A stretch of 64,000 nucleotides of DNA from Corynebacterium sp. ES2730-CONJ. GTDB taxonomy: Bacteria; Actinomycetota; Actinomycetes; Mycobacteriales; Mycobacteriaceae. Numbering within the stretch: position 1 is the first letter of the stretch; each line of letters opens with the position of its first letter. The position numbers and the translations under genes are program-made. The stretch is taken from contig NZ_JANUXZ010000007.1 of NCBI RefSeq assembly GCF_024834055.1, forward strand, positions 42,252 through 106,251. The letters are read 5' to 3'. Shown here piece after piece: positions 46,644 through 56,610 of this stretch. The notes under the pieces were generated by a model. That model saw nothing but the letters and a program-made list of their open reading frames with translations. It had not been told where the DNA came from and ran no database searches.

Positions 46644-48803
46644 TTAGAGCATGCAGGAAACGCAGCCCTCAACCTCGGTTCCTTCGAGAGCGACTTGACG
46701 CAGCCGGATATAGTACAAGGTCTTGATCCCCTTACGCCACGCGTAAATCTGAGCACGGTTGATATCGCGGGTCGTCACCGTATCCTTGAAGAAAAGGGTG
46801 AGCGATAATCCTTGGTCGATATACTTGGTGGCCACCGCGTAGGTATCAATGACCTTCTCGAAGCCGATCTCATAGGCATCCTGGAAGTACTCCAAGTTGT
46901 CGTTATCCATATGGGGTGCTGGATAGTAGACGCGACCGATCTTGCCCTCTTTACGGATCTCAATCCTCGAGGCAATAGGGTGAATCGACGAGGTGGAGTT
47001 ATTGATATAGGAAATGGACCCTGTTGGTGGAATAGCCTGCAGATATCGGTTATAAATACCGTGTTCCATCACCTCAGCCCTAAGCTCTGCCCACTGTTCA
47101 GCGGTCGGAGTCTCAATCGAGGAATTGTCAAAGAGTTCTTGGACCCGAGCGGTACGAGGAGCAAAATCTTGAGGATCAAAGCGATCGAAGTAGGCACCCG
47201 AGGCATAGTCCGACGTCTCGAAGCCCACGAAAGCATGTCCGCGATCTTTTGCCAGCTGATTCGAAGCCTTCAAGCAGTGGTAGAGCACCGCTGCAAAATA
47301 AGCGTTGGTGAAATCAAGAGCCTCTTCCGACCCATACTGAATACGCTCACGGCCGAGATAACCGTGGAGGTTCATTTGCCCTAAGCCAATCGCGTGGGCG
47401 TCATCATTACCCTTGCGTATCGACGGTACGGAATCAATCTTGGTCTGCTCACTCACAGCGGTCAGCGCCCGAATGGCCGATTCTACGGTTTGGCCAAAAT
47501 CGGGTGAATCCATGGTCATGGCAATATTCAAAGAGCCAAGGTTACAGGAAATATCCTGACCAATATGCTCATAGGTGAGGTCGTCGTTGAAGACCGATGG
47601 TGAATTGACCTGCAGAATTTCTGAGCAGAGATTGGACATATTAACGCGGCCCTCAATGGGGTTGGCTGCGTTCACGGTGTCCTCATACATGATGTATGGG
47701 TAGCCGGATTCGAACTGAATCTCCGCCAAAGTCTGGAAGAATTCCCGGGCATTGATCTTCTTTTTGCGGATCCGAGGATCCTCGACCATCTCTTGGTAGT
47801 GTTCGGTCACCGAAATATCGCCGAAGGCCTTGCCATAGACCCGCTCCACGTCATAGGGCGAGAAGAGGTACATATCATCATTGCGCTTGGCAAGATCGAA
47901 GGTGATATCCGGGATCACGACGCCCAAGGAGAGGGTCTTAATGCGGATCTTCTCATCGGCATTCTCGCGCTTGGTATCAAGGAAGTTCAAAATATCGGGG
48001 TGGTGCGCATTCAAATACACTGCCCCCGCACCCTGGCGAGCACCAAGCTGGTTGGCATAAGAGAAGGCATCTTCGAGCAACTTCATCACGGGGATAACAC
48101 CGGACGATTGGTTCTCAATATGCTTAATCGGAGCACCTGATTCGCGCAGATTCGATAGCAGCAGGGCCACCCCACCTCCGCGCTTCGAAAGCTGCAGCGC
48201 GGAGTTGATCGAGCGACCAATCGATTCCATATTGTCTTCAATGCGCAATAGGAAGCAAGAGACTGGCTCGCCACGTTGAGCCTTACCCATATTCAAGAAG
48301 GTAGGGGTAGCTGGCTGGAAGCGACCGGAAATAATCTCATCAACCAAATGCGAAGCTAGCTCTTTGTCACCGTCGGCAAGCGCGAGGGAGACCATGCACA
48401 CGCGGTCCTCGAAGCGCTCGAGGTAACGAGCACCGTCGAAGGTCTTTAGAGTATAGGACGTGTAGTACTTATAGGCACCGAGGAAGGTTTGGAAGCGGAA
48501 TTTGTGGGCATAGGCCTGCTTGAATAACTCCTTAATGAAAGCGAAATCATATTTATCCAGAACCGCCGGGTCGTAGTACTTATTTTCCACCAGATACCGC
48601 ATCTTTTCCTCGAGATCGTGGAAGAAGACGGTATTGCGGTTAACGTGCTGCAGGAAGAATTGATTAGCAGCCTGGCGGTCTTTATCAAACTGAATTTTAT
48701 GGTCACTGCCATAAAGGTTCAGCAGCGCATTGAGCGCATGGTAGTCGAGTTGCTCATCGCGGGATGCGGGCTCGGCAACCTTGGATCCAAGATTCTCTGA
48801 CAC
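46644..48803 (-). CDS. nrdE: Class Ib ribonucleotide reductase, large subunit
   Basis: Reduces ribonucleoside diphosphates to deoxy forms. 719 residues from GTG 48803, which matches the family N-terminus ([19 protein letters not shown] follows); an upstream in-frame TTG at 48857 lacks similarity. Active-site features: [11 protein letters not shown] (first redox Cys), [10 protein letters not shown] (thiyl-radical Cys), and the C-terminal tail VEGCVSCML with the redox pair that NrdH re-reduces. No nrdI separates it from nrdH, only 141 bp with a hairpin. Confidence 0.95.
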   Translation of the reverse strand: MSENLGSKVAEPASRDEQLDYHALNALLNLYGSDHKIQFDKDRQAANQFFLQHVNRNTVFFHDLEEKMRYLVENKYYDPAVLDKYDFAFIKELFKQAYAHKFRFQTFLGAYKYYTSYTLKTFDGARYLERFEDRVCMVSLALADGDKELASHLVDEIISGRFQPATPTFLNMGKAQRGEPVSCFLLRIEDNMESIGRSINSALQLSKRGGGVALLLSNLRESGAPIKHIENQSSGVIPVMKLLEDAFSYANQLGARQGAGAVYLNAHHPDILNFLDTKRENADEKIRIKTLSLGVVIPDITFDLAKRNDDMYLFSPYDVERVYGKAFGDISVTEHYQEMVEDPRIRKKKINAREFFQTLAEIQFESGYPYIMYEDTVNAANPIEGRVNMSNLCSEILQVNSPSVFNDDLTYEHIGQDISCNLGSLNIAMTMDSPDFGQTVESAIRALTAVSEQTKIDSVPSIRKGNDDAHAIGLGQMNLHGYLGRERIQYGSEEALDFTNAYFAAVLYHCLKASNQLAKDRGHAFVGFETSDYASGAYFDRFDPQDFAPRTARVQELFDNSSIETPTAEQWAELRAEVMEHGIYNRYLQAIPPTGSISYINNSTSSIHPIASRIEIRKEGKIGRVYYPAPHMDNDNLEYFQDAYEIGFEKVIDTYAVATKYIDQGLSLTLFFKDTVTTRDINRAQIYAWRKGIKTLYYIRLRQVALEGTEVEGCVSCML

Positions 48804-48887
48804 GATAGCTCGTGGTTCCTTTGCTTGTGAGGGGCTTGCCAAAAGAATATTCTGCAAGCGTGGAGGGTGATTAGGCCATAAAAGTAG

Positions 48888-48933
48888 CGCCCCCGCTCGT
48901 TCGTATTATGTGTAGGAGGGGCGCCGTGGACGT
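48888..48933 (-). terminator. Hairpin between nrdH and nrdE
   Basis: On the minus strand GGCGCCCC pairs with GGGGGCGC over a long loop and is followed by TACTTTT. It may be a partial terminator that sets the ratio of nrdH to nrdE messages. Confidence 0.5.
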
Positions 48934-48944
48934 ATCTCGATGAC

Positions 48945-49178
48945 TTAGGCAGCTGCGAGGAGGTTCGCAATACGCTCGGGGCGATAGCCCGACCAGTGAT
49001 CTTCACCATCGACCATCACGACGGGAGCCTGGAGGTAACCGAGCGATAGGACATAATCGCGAGCCTCGTCGTCGATGGAGATATCAACCGTCTCATAATC
49101 CAGACCAGAGCGGTCAAGAAGCTTCTTGGTAGCAACACACTGCATACACGCTGGCTTGGTATAAAGAGTGATAGACAT
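48945..49178 (-). CDS. nrdH: NrdH glutaredoxin-like redoxin
   Basis: The electron donor for NrdE, itself reduced by thioredoxin reductase. 77 residues with the redox motif Cys11-Met-Gln-Cys14 in KPACMQCVATKKLL and the NrdH-typical C-terminal WSGYRPERIANL. The cis-Pro is in LQAPVVMVDG. Ribosome site AAGGAAAA lies about 10 nt upstream. First gene of the nrdHE unit. Confidence 0.95.
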   Translation of the reverse strand: MSITLYTKPACMQCVATKKLLDRSGLDYETVDISIDDEARDYVLSLGYLQAPVVMVDGEDHWSGYRPERIANLLAAA

Positions 49179-49541
49179 CGTAAGAATTTTCCTTATTCAT
49201 TAACGGGCATAAAGGCTGCGGATCACTGCCCCAATTCTTTCACTGGTTACCCTGTGGGCCTTATTGACCAGTGACTTACTGACAGGAACCAACACTATAC
49301 TTAGTGGTAAAATAACGCAAATGGCACAACATATAGTAGTTACAGCCATGGAATTCCCAGCTGGGCAGGTCCGCTTCCACCATATATAGTCCTCCATGAG
49401 AGCCGGACCCCTCACCCGTTGGAGCCGGGGATTTCAGCCCCTTCAACATCCGTGCAGCTCAGTGGAGAAAATGCGGAAAATTAATTTTTTTATCCCCTCC
49501 ACCCCCTTTACCCCCTTTGTCTGAGAGATGGCCTAACACAT
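49179..49541. other. nrdH upstream region
   Basis: About 360 bp before nrdH. It contains the NrdR-like box at 49292-49307. A minus-strand frame of 71 codons (49200-49415) with one hydrophobic stretch ends 21 bp before nrdH, and a 35-codon frame (49276-49383) has a good GGAGG ribosome site. Both cross the putative operator, so neither is called a gene. Confidence 0.4.
49292..49307. promoter_or_regulatory. NrdR-like box upstream of nrdH
   Basis: ACACTATACTTAGTGG has 13 of 16 matches to the palindromic NrdR-box pattern ACACTATATATAGTGT. A weaker partner (49326-49341) follows at a gap of 18 bp, slightly more than the usual 15-16. It is 114 bp from the nrdH start. Confidence 0.4.
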
Positions 49542-49577
49542 AAAAAAATCCACCCCTTAGAGTTCTAAGGGGTGGAT
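49542..49577 (-). terminator. Terminator of rpmJ
   Basis: ATCCACCCCTTAG / CTAAGGGGTGGAT, a 13-bp perfect stem with loop AGTT, followed on the minus strand by seven Ts. Confidence 0.9.
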
Positions 49578-49590
49578 AAATATAGGACTA

Positions 49591-49713
49591 TTAGCCCTGA
49601 CGAGCCTTAAAACGTGGCTCTTTCTTATTGATCACATAAACTTTGCCGCGACGGCGCACAACCTGAGCACCCGGCTTGTTCTTCAGCGACCGAAGGGACT
49701 TACGAACCTTCAT
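49591..49713 (-). CDS. rpmJ: 50S ribosomal protein L36
   Basis: A 40-residue basic protein, reading [19 protein letters not shown] at the N-terminus and [11 protein letters not shown] at the end. It has no cysteines, so it is the zinc-free (C-minus) form, with the insertion typical of that type. Such paralogues often replace the zinc form under zinc limitation; whether a second copy exists cannot be seen here. Ribosome site AGGAGC is upstream of ATG 49713. Followed by a strong terminator. Confidence 0.94.
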   Translation of the reverse strand: MKVRKSLRSLKNKPGAQVVRRRGKVYVINKKEPRFKARQG

Positions 49714-49919
49714 CGGGCGCTCCTTTCTGCTTGAGGATGAGTCAGGCGCACTAACTCGTCACATCTTAAATAAGACTAGGCCAATTCCTTGAGAGAAGGC
49801 GTATATAAAAGCCAGTCATGACACGGAGAATCATATTAGCCCATCAGCTGTGGATTATCCAAACCTTTCCCTCCACCTTAAGAGATCAGCCACACCGAAA
49901 AAGCGCTAGTATTAGGCCC

Positions 49920-50759
49920 ATGAATCCCGATGATATTCGCAAGCGTCTCCATACCCAGCCTGTGATTAGGCCAGCAGAGGAAATAGCGATCCGCGTAAAC
50001 TTCCTCCTCGATTACCTCAAGGCCACGCATACCCGCGGCTTCGTCCTCGGTATCTCAGGGGGCCAAGATTCCACCCTAGCTGGCAAACTTGCCCAGCTCG
50101 CAGTAGAACGCGCTAGGGACGAAGGCCTCGACGCCGAATTTTATGCCCTCCGACTCCCCTACGGACACCAGGCTGATGAGCAGGATGCCCAGATCGCACT
50201 CGACTTCATCCAGCCCGACCATAGCCTCACCATCAATATCCAAGACTCAACTGATGCGCTCGCGGAAGCATGTGCTCAGGCGCTCGGCTTAGATAAGCTC
50301 GGGGATTTTAATAAGGGGAACCTTAAAGCTCGACAGCGCATGGCAGCCCAATACGCTCTCGCCGGAGAGCGTGGACTACTCGTTATCGGAACCGATCATG
50401 CCGCCGAAAACCTCACAGGTTTTTATACAAAATTTGGCGACGGCGCCGCGGATATACTGCCCATCTTCGGCCTCTCCAAGAACCAAGGGGCAGCGCTTCT
50501 TCAGGAGCTGGGTGCGCCAGCATCCACCTGGAAGAAGATTCCCACTGCGGACCTCGAAGACGACCGACCAGGACTGGCCGACGAAGAAGCCCTAGGCCTG
50601 AGCTATAAGGACATCGATACCTTCGTTCAAGGCACTGGTGAGGTCAGCCCTGCGGCGCTCGAGCGCATCATGCATCTCTGGCAGATCGGCGAACACAAAC
50701 GCCACTTACCCGTTACCCCTTATGATCTGTGGTGGCGTTCGTCAACAGGCACTGCCTAA
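49920..50759 (+). CDS. nadE: NH3-dependent NAD+ synthetase
   Basis: Makes NAD from deamido-NAD, ATP and ammonia. 279 residues. The PP-loop [17 protein letters not shown] is near residue 45, the deamido-NAD/ATP site [20 protein letters not shown] near 160, and the C-terminal ATP segment [18 protein letters not shown] with GLSYKDID. No glutaminase domain is present. ATG 49920 is chosen on family length. TAGTAT at 49907-49912 places the transcription start at or next to the ATG, so the mRNA is probably leaderless. It completes the NAD pathway with pncA and pncB. Confidence 0.94.
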   Translation: MNPDDIRKRLHTQPVIRPAEEIAIRVNFLLDYLKATHTRGFVLGISGGQDSTLAGKLAQLAVERARDEGLDAEFYALRLPYGHQADEQDAQIALDFIQPDHSLTINIQDSTDALAEACAQALGLDKLGDFNKGNLKARQRMAAQYALAGERGLLVIGTDHAAENLTGFYTKFGDGAADILPIFGLSKNQGAALLQELGAPASTWKKIPTADLEDDRPGLADEEALGLSYKDIDTFVQGTGEVSPAALERIMHLWQIGEHKRHLPVTPYDLWWRSSTGTA

Positions 50760-51514
50760 GCCAGCACCTTAAGGGTGGTATACGCGGCTCGCATCAGCTC
50801 TGGGGCATAGCTAGGGCCGTGAGTGAAGGTATGCACTGCAAGGGGATGCAGTTGGTGGAGTGAGAGCATGCTGCGGAAGTTTTCAGGCAGCGCAGTGATC
50901 TTTTGGTAACCAGCGAAAAATTCTTCGAGATACGGGCACCCAAATAACTCCAGCATGGCCAGGTCCGTCAGTGGGTGACCACCGTGGGCTGCGGGATCGA
51001 TTAAGAAGGGGCCGTGGGTGCCAAAAATCAGATTTCCATTCCACAGATCACCATGAATCCGAGCGGGAGCGATCGTAGGCCACTGTATCTGCTCGACTTT
51101 TTCTAAAACTGTCGCGAGCACAGCCTCATCGCGTGTGCTCAGATTGCCACTGGCTACCGCTTGAATAACGAAGGGCCACACCCGTTGGCGGCAGTAAAAC
51201 TCAGCCCAGTCTGCCGTCGGCTGAGCTGACTGTCGCTGGGTGCCAATATAGATATCCCCTTCCCACCCAGGTGGCGGAGCCCCAAAAGCGGGCGCACCCA
51301 AGGCGTGAATACGAGCAAGCTCCTGCCCGGCGCGCCAAGCCATCAATGCGCTAGGCGATGTGTGCTCGATATATTCGGTAGTGATGCTAATATTGTCCAC
51401 CTCGAGAACCTCGACGACCGCGGAGCTGCCCTCTCTCAGCCATATCAGCCCTTTTGCTTCGCACTGAGGAGCGCCGGCGAGGTGCGGTGCGACGGTTTTT
51501 TTAAAACCTGACAT
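50756..51514 (-). CDS. Fructosamine kinase-like / APH-fold phosphotransferase
   Basis: 252 residues with the kinase fold of the fructosamine-3-kinase family, which phosphorylates sugar adducts on protein amines to promote deglycation. Seen are [13 protein letters not shown], the catalytic loop [12 protein letters not shown] (Asp base and Asn), and [18 protein letters not shown] with the metal Asp. The Gly-rich N-terminal loop is weak. Overlaps the convergent nadE end by 4 bp; follows the PNPOx-like gene with no gap. Confidence 0.85.
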   Translation of the reverse strand: MSGFKKTVAPHLAGAPQCEAKGLIWLREGSSAVVEVLEVDNISITTEYIEHTSPSALMAWRAGQELARIHALGAPAFGAPPPGWEGDIYIGTQRQSAQPTADWAEFYCRQRVWPFVIQAVASGNLSTRDEAVLATVLEKVEQIQWPTIAPARIHGDLWNGNLIFGTHGPFLIDPAAHGGHPLTDLAMLELFGCPYLEEFFAGYQKITALPENFRSMLSLHQLHPLAVHTFTHGPSYAPELMRAAYTTLKVLA

Positions 51515-51931
51515 CTAGTAGCGTTCCGGTTCAGCACCCAGGGCAAAGGCGCGACCGCTCAGTGACGTGATGGTCATGCGGACGAAGTTGTACTTTAAGG
51601 TGGGCACCCATGGTTGTAGCGCGAGAGTATCGGCGTGCTGGATCTCTTTAGTATCTCGAAGGACGTGCGCATGTCCGCGGGCCACGACTGACCACGCATG
51701 GGTTTCGGTTACCTCATCAACTTCAAAGAGCACATCGGAATTAAGCGCGATACTAAAGAGTTTGGCTCCTTCTGCGGTGCGGAAGTAGAGATCGCCAGCA
51801 TCGAGAACATAGTTGATGGGGAAGATATCCATATCAGCGTGCCGACGCACCACAATGCGGCCTAGGCGCTGCCCTGCGAGCTTTTCAAGGCACTCGTTTT
51901 GGCTGAGGATATTCACGGGTCCTGCTGGCAT
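51515..51931 (-). CDS. Pyridoxamine 5'-phosphate oxidase-family protein
   Basis: 138 residues of the split-barrel FMN-binding fold. LGRIVVRRHADMDIFPINYV and YFRTAEGAKLFSIALNSDVLFEV are the typical first strands; WSVVARGHAHVL the next. Related proteins bind F420 or FMN or act in haem metabolism, and sequence does not decide. Its stop is adjacent to the start of the kinase gene. Divergent from the SMR pair, with the start regions close together. Confidence 0.75.
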   Translation of the reverse strand: MPAGPVNILSQNECLEKLAGQRLGRIVVRRHADMDIFPINYVLDAGDLYFRTAEGAKLFSIALNSDVLFEVDEVTETHAWSVVARGHAHVLRDTKEIQHADTLALQPWVPTLKYNFVRMTITSLSGRAFALGAEPERY

Positions 51932-51970
51932 ATTTTCCCCTTCGAAAGCGGATACGGTAGGTTTGCTTGC

Positions 51971-52306
51971 GTGAATAAGTGGATGCTCTTCGCCCTGGCG
52001 ATTGTGTGCGAGGTATCAGCGACGCTGCTGCTCAAAGCAGCTGCTTCCTTTACTATTTTATACGTCTTGGTAGCTCTGGGATATACGATTTCTTATAGTG
52101 CGCTCACTATTCTCCTCAAACGGGGTGTACCGCTAGGCGTAGCCTATGGAATTTGGGGCGCTGCGGGCGTTGCTCTCACGGCCATTTTGGGATCCTGGAT
52201 ATATGGCGAGCAGCTCTCATGGCTCAGCTCGGTGGGCATCGTTATTATTATAGGCGGGATTGTGCTGGTGGAATTCGGTCATCCCCGAGAAATTCAGGTG
52301 GCCTAG
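51971..52306 (+). CDS. SMR-family multidrug transporter subunit 1
   Basis: 111 residues with four membrane helices and the SMR fold. The conserved membrane Glu is in LAIVCEVSATLLLKAAA (helix 1), and PLGVAYGIWGAAGV is the helix 3 signature. It starts at GTG 51971 because the upstream frame reads into the divergent gene. Four bases before its partner, suggesting an antiparallel heterodimer that exports cations or guanidinium-like compounds. Confidence 0.88.
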   Translation: MNKWMLFALAIVCEVSATLLLKAAASFTILYVLVALGYTISYSALTILLKRGVPLGVAYGIWGAAGVALTAILGSWIYGEQLSWLSSVGIVIIIGGIVLVEFGHPREIQVA

Positions 52307-52310
52307 GTTC

Positions 52311-52622
52311 ATGTTCTGGTACCTGTTTGGAGCAATTTGTGCCGAAGTTGCCGCCACATTGAGTTTGAAAGCGGCCACCGCTCGACCGCGCTTTTTTCTT
52401 ATCGCTGTCGCGGGCTATATCCTTGCCTTCACCCTTCTTTCGGGGGCATTGCAGCACGGTATGCGTATCGGAGTGGCCTATGGAATATGGACTGCTTGTG
52501 GAGTTGCAGCCACTGCAATTCTGTCACGCATTATTTTCCACGAACATCTCACCCGCACCATGTCTATGGGGATAGCCCTCATCGCACTCGGAGTTCTACT
52601 CGTCGAGTTAGGTAGCGGCTAG
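52311..52622 (+). CDS. SMR-family multidrug transporter subunit 2
   Basis: 103 residues with four helices. Helix 1 holds the essential Glu (FGAICAEVAATLSLKAA), helix 3 RIGVAYGIWTACGVAA. About as long as subunit 1 but clearly diverged from it, as in EbrAB/YkkCD pairs. No guanidine riboswitch is seen upstream. Its end overlaps the convergent small gene by 4 bp. Confidence 0.88.
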   Translation: MFWYLFGAICAEVAATLSLKAATARPRFFLIAVAGYILAFTLLSGALQHGMRIGVAYGIWTACGVAATAILSRIIFHEHLTRTMSMGIALIALGVLLVELGSG

Positions 52623-52963
52623 TAGCTGAGGCCACCCGCCCGCTGCAGCGCGGCCACCAGCGGTGGGTCGACAAATTCGTGATCGTCAACAAACCGTTGT
52701 AGTAATTCTTCCTTATTGTCTGCCCAGTAGCTAGCATCAATACGCGTGCGACTGAGTTGTACTGCTTGATCGACGAAGGTCTCCATCTCTTGGCCAATCC
52801 AGGCCCACACCAAATCCGTCTCGTTGACAAATACAGTGGTGAATTTATCCGGCTTGGGATCGAGGGAGCCAATCAGATGGCGCTTTTTCTCAAATTCTCG
52901 CACGCTTCGAACAGCCGCGGGCGATTGCAGCAGAGTTTGAAGTTGTTGATACGGATCTAGCAT
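52619..52963 (-). CDS. Hypothetical small soluble protein
   Basis: 114 residues from ATG 52963 with AAAGGAAA upstream. No signal peptide or membrane segment. Predicted mainly helical with acidic stretches (IGQEMETFVDQAVQL, NKEELLQRFVDDHEF). I do not recognise a family. It overlaps the preceding glycosyltransferase gene by 7 bp and is probably co-translated. Confidence 0.7.
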   Translation of the reverse strand: MLDPYQQLQTLLQSPAAVRSVREFEKKRHLIGSLDPKPDKFTTVFVNETDLVWAWIGQEMETFVDQAVQLSRTRIDASYWADNKEELLQRFVDDHEFVDPPLVAALQRAGGLSY

Positions 52964-54222
52964 GACATTTCCTTTCGACGCCGCCACACACAAACCACTG
53001 CGACGATCGCTGCGAGTAGAACGGTGAGTAAGGCGGAACCAATATAAAGTGCCCGCATCCACCACAATGGGCTCAGGCCCGCCTCAAAATAGGCTAGCTC
53101 AGTCCACTGCACGGTGCTGACCATCGGCAGGGCCATGAGGGCCACGAGCGCCGCACTGCAGAAGGCAGCACACTGTTCACTCAGCTCACGTACCCATCTA
53201 TTGGCTATACGGGCTGATAGTCGCATAGTGAGCCGCCATAGCGCGTCGAGAATGCTCAAGACCATAGGTACCACCCAAACCCAGTGGTGCTGCCAGGAAA
53301 AAGGTGACACCAGTGTGGCACCATAGCCTGCAATTCCTAGTGCAAGAGAACGATTATCAAGTTGGATCGCCGCCCACATTCCCGCTATCACCACTGCGAG
53401 GACTATAGCTGTCAGAACTACTAAGAGTGCTCCGCCCTCGACTCCGAAGGCGCGTAGCAGCATTCCGCGTAGCGATTGGGCACCGGGGTTATTGAGATCG
53501 CCAACGCGACTGGAATCAAAGATCGCCCACGTCCAGAATATATGGGCATCTGGAACCAAGAGGTAGCCAATCAGGACTGTGAATCCAAAGACAGCAATGC
53601 TAGTGAGCGCCGCCCACCAGCGCTTTTGCATAAGGAAAACGAGACCAAAAAAGGCGGGAGTCAGCTTTACTCCCGCAGCGAGCCCTACTCCTGCACCGCC
53701 CAATAGTGAGCTGCGACGAAGAAAATCGGTACTAACGAGAAGCATCAGGAAGATATTGATTTGGCCGAAGAGAAAAGTGCTGCGTATCGGCGCGAGAGCG
53801 AAGAAGGCGATGCTGATCAAGGCCACGAGAATCCCAGTGGGGAAATCCAGGCGGTAGCCGCGCTCCTGAAATACGGCTATAACCACTGCGACTAGCGCTG
53901 CCGCCGAAAAAAATTGCCAGACCACCAGAGTTGATAATTCAGGAAATGCCGCCAGCCGTGCAAAGAGAGCACCGGCGAAGGGCGGATAGGTAAACGGTAA
54001 ATCGAGAACTAAATTACCGGCGTATAAGTCCTGCCCTTCTCGAAGCGCCTGCCCAGCAAGATAGTAGACCCGAAAATCCACGGGAATCTGGAAGAGGTTG
54101 ACATAATAAGTCATATTCTCCGCCGAAAGATTAACCGACAGTACCCGCCATGCGGCTATAAAGGATAGAGCAATGAGAGTGGCAATCCCTGGGATGCGCG
54201 GCCTTACTGGTGGAGAGGGCAT
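52957..54222 (-). CDS. GT87-family (DUF2029) membrane mannosyl/arabinosyltransferase
   Basis: 421 residues from ATG 54222; the upstream frame is not protein-like. About ten membrane helices. VDFRVYYLAGQALREGQDLY after the first helix is the GT87 extracytoplasmic loop region, and LPFTYPPFAGALFA is strongly typical. Later GQINIFLMLLVSTDFL and AGVKLTPAFFGLVFL are family blocks. These enzymes use polyprenyl-phosphate sugars to build PIMs, lipomannan or arabinan; which one cannot be told. Confidence 0.85.
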   Translation of the reverse strand: MPSPPVRPRIPGIATLIALSFIAAWRVLSVNLSAENMTYYVNLFQIPVDFRVYYLAGQALREGQDLYAGNLVLDLPFTYPPFAGALFARLAAFPELSTLVVWQFFSAAALVAVVIAVFQERGYRLDFPTGILVALISIAFFALAPIRSTFLFGQINIFLMLLVSTDFLRRSSLLGGAGVGLAAGVKLTPAFFGLVFLMQKRWWAALTSIAVFGFTVLIGYLLVPDAHIFWTWAIFDSSRVGDLNNPGAQSLRGMLLRAFGVEGGALLVVLTAIVLAVVIAGMWAAIQLDNRSLALGIAGYGATLVSPFSWQHHWVWVVPMVLSILDALWRLTMRLSARIANRWVRELSEQCAAFCSAALVALMALPMVSTVQWTELAYFEAGLSPLWWMRALYIGSALLTVLLAAIVAVVCVWRRRKEMSC

Positions 54223-54532
54223 ATTCACAGTGTGACAGTGTAGTTCACTTAAGCGCGGAGCACAGCAGCACAGGTTGAAATAGCGGCAAACTGGTGGTCG
54301 TGCTACCGCTTCAATGTAGGTTAAATGTACCAGCGCAAGAGAAACGCTCCCCTTAGCACTTAACTGCTGGGTTAGGTAGCCACTAGCGACCATAACAATA
54401 GACCACACCACGTGTCAGATGCATATTAACGCATATGCTCTCACTGCTAGGAAGATGGTGGAAACGCGGTATTTTAGTAGGTTTATCGTTGCTATTCATC
54501 GCTCGCGCGTTTTGTTATCACTTATTAGTTAA

Positions 54533-54787
54533 GTATTTACACAGCGCACGAGAACGTTCACTAAAGCGGATTTTAGAACAGGTACCATAAATCCCCTTTA
54601 TCACATCTCGGATATTATTAGCCCGCGTCTGAGGGGTTTTATTGTGTCAAGACATGCACACGGTCAGGGAAATATTGGCGTGGCCGTCCGCACTCTGGAT
54701 CACCTTGATATATGGGCCCTGAATGGACCCAGCAAGGTTGACGAGCTGACCCCTGCTTCCATAGCAAATATGCTTCATGCGGTTTAG
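54533..54787 (+). pseudogene. Unidentified 3' gene remnant
   Basis: An 84-codon stop-free frame ending at TAG 54785 with protein-like composition (GNIGVAVRTLDHLDIWALNG, then ELTPASIANMLHAV). There is no ATG; a GTG at 54644 would give 47 residues. I do not recognise it; it looks like the tail of a lost gene. Confidence 0.25.
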
Positions 54788-54820
54788 CTGAATTAAAACG
54801 CTCAAATACTCCCACTAGAG

Positions 54821-55159
54821 TTGGCCAGATTGACAGGATCTACATATACGACTTGGATCGCAATGAGTCCGCACACAGTCGGAATATCACGAAATTTCAA
54901 CACACCCGCGCTAACGCGAGAACAGAATATCTGCTGCACTACTCCCACTCACGCGAAGAGTGGGCCACCGTCGACACCGGCAGGACCTAAGACGTATTCC
55001 TCGAACACGCGCCCACATCAGCCACTGGGCCTCTTAGCACCCATAACTACGGGCAGGCAGGATTTTGTGATAGGTGAGTTGTTTCCCGATCAAGATGCAA
55101 TCCACCTACCCGCAATGATTCCTAGATCAAGAGATAGGCTCCTAGAGATCCTGGGATGA
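54821..55159 (+). pseudogene. Fragment of an IS3/IS481-type transposase
   Basis: The frame contains NTRPHQPLGLLAPIT, very like the conserved N-x-x-R-P-H-Q-x-L-G-x-x-x-P end of integrase-core transposases. The upstream DDE segments are missing or frameshifted and no terminal repeats were found. It is taken as debris of an old insertion sequence. Confidence 0.4.
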
Positions 55160-56265
55160 CAACCGACATGGCTGCCGCTATGACAATCACAGTTGTGCTT
55201 GTGAGCCGTAGCCTGTGGCTTTACGACGACAATCAGCCCGCTCAAGTAACTTTCGCAGCGGTGAATAATAGGGGCCCAATTTTCCTCAGCCATGTCACAG
55301 CTTTTCTTTTCAACTGGCTCTACATTGAAGAACGCGCACGAGTCGACGCTTCACCAGCCGTGCGTGACTGCATATACAACTCAAGAAACCCTCACAACCT
55401 TCTTACTGAGGGGGATGTTCGGTTCTGTCAGAATGGCGTCGACCTTCTCCAAAAAAGTGCCAATACGGCTCGCACGGACCTTCCCATACACCTGCGTGAT
55501 CATATTCCGATCAAAATATAACCAAGCAGCTTCCCGATCCCCTACAGGGGCGCACCTTGGCCCGCCAGACGAGTAACCAGCCAGATCTCGCCACGGTGGG
55601 GGTCGATTTCAGTAGTGACGCCCGCTTTCACTTGTGGGGGTCTGCCAGTACCTCGAGGTGTACGTGTTGCCCTATTATTGACTCGTCGAAACAATGGACG
55701 TCCTACTCAACGCGCCCGACCACTCCAGCACCTCCGGGTTTTGTCGCTCGCTGATTTCACGCTCAACAGCACGCGCGGAAGCACCTGTGAGCCCTCTAGA
55801 GGCTTGCTGGTTGAATGTTTTGGAGAGGTAAGCACGGTTGATTATTTCCCACCAGCAGTGAATATCGCCGATAGCAATCTCGGCTATCATCAGCCCTGCC
55901 AAGCGGATAATGTTCGGGGTTTTAATCGCCTGGGGTAGCGGCGACGTGACACGGTTGACAGTCACTTTCTTGTGGATCCACAGAGTGCACTCTTTCAGCG
56001 GTTTGAGCTGTATGCCAAGTGATTCTTAAGAGGCGTTGAGCCAATTCTCTGGCGGTGGGGTTTGCGGTCGGTGTGGTGAGATCGTTGCGGGTTGTGGAGA
56101 TGGCTGTGCGTGGAGCTCGATGAGCTATTCTTCTTCGGCGTTCCATGCGGTGGCTTAGTGTTTAGTTTTTAAACATTTCACGGCGTCACAGCATACACCC
56201 TCGTGGTGGTAGCGGGCGCGCAAAGGGTGGCCATAGGGTGTGTTTCTTGCCGGATTTTTGAGGTC

Positions 56266-56308
56266 ATTTTAGGGCCATTCTAGGGCCACTAGGGCCATTT
56301 TAGGGACG
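56266..56308. repeat. Short tandem repeat, TAGGGCCA-type units
   Basis: Four imperfect units of 9-13 bp (TTTTAGGGCCA, TTCTAGGGCCA, CTAGGGCCA, TTTTAGGGACG) in a row, 90 bp before the tRNA-Ala terminator. Confidence 0.6.
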
Positions 56309-56360
56309 GATCGGGGCGGATTGGACTACCCTCGAGCGACCATAACCCCAGCTAGACAGC

Positions 56361-56393
56361 AAAAAACCCAGCTACTCAAAGTAGCTGGGTTTT
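56361..56393 (-). terminator. Terminator of tRNA-Ala
   Basis: ACCCAGCTAC pairs with GTAGCTGGGT, with an A-run on the left (U-run on the minus strand) and TTTT on the right. Confidence 0.85.
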
Positions 56394-56400
56394 CCTTCGG

Positions 56401-56473
56401 TGGAGCTAACGGGATTCGAACCCGTGACCCCCACACTGCCAGTGTGGTGCGCTACCAGCTGCGCCATAGCCCC
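56401..56473 (-). tRNA. tRNA-Ala (GGC)
   Basis: On the minus strand the acceptor GGGGCTA pairs with TAGCTCC (one GU). The anticodon arm CCACA/TGTGG encloses CTGGCAG, anticodon GGC. The T-arm contains GGGTTCGAATCCC. CCA is not encoded. Confidence 0.95.
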
Positions 56474-56610
56474 ATTGTTCATGCGAACGAATTTTAGGCT
56501 ACCTGATGGTCTCCAGCACTACCAAATCGCGAGTTCAAGCTGTGCTTATACTTCTCCAAAAAGCAAAGATCCGCATAGTTTCACCCATGCGGACCCTTAG
56601 CTCAAGACCA

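Larger units (their letters stand above)
54223..56360. other. Decayed, gene-poor region
   Basis: 2.1 kb without an intact gene. It holds a 3' coding remnant (54533-54787), a transposase-like remnant near 54821-55159, and unrecognised frames at 55156-55521, 55675-55965 and 55922-56146 that lack family features. A tandem array of TAGGGCCA-type units lies at 56266-56308. Base composition and broken frames suggest an old insertion site. Confidence 0.5.
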
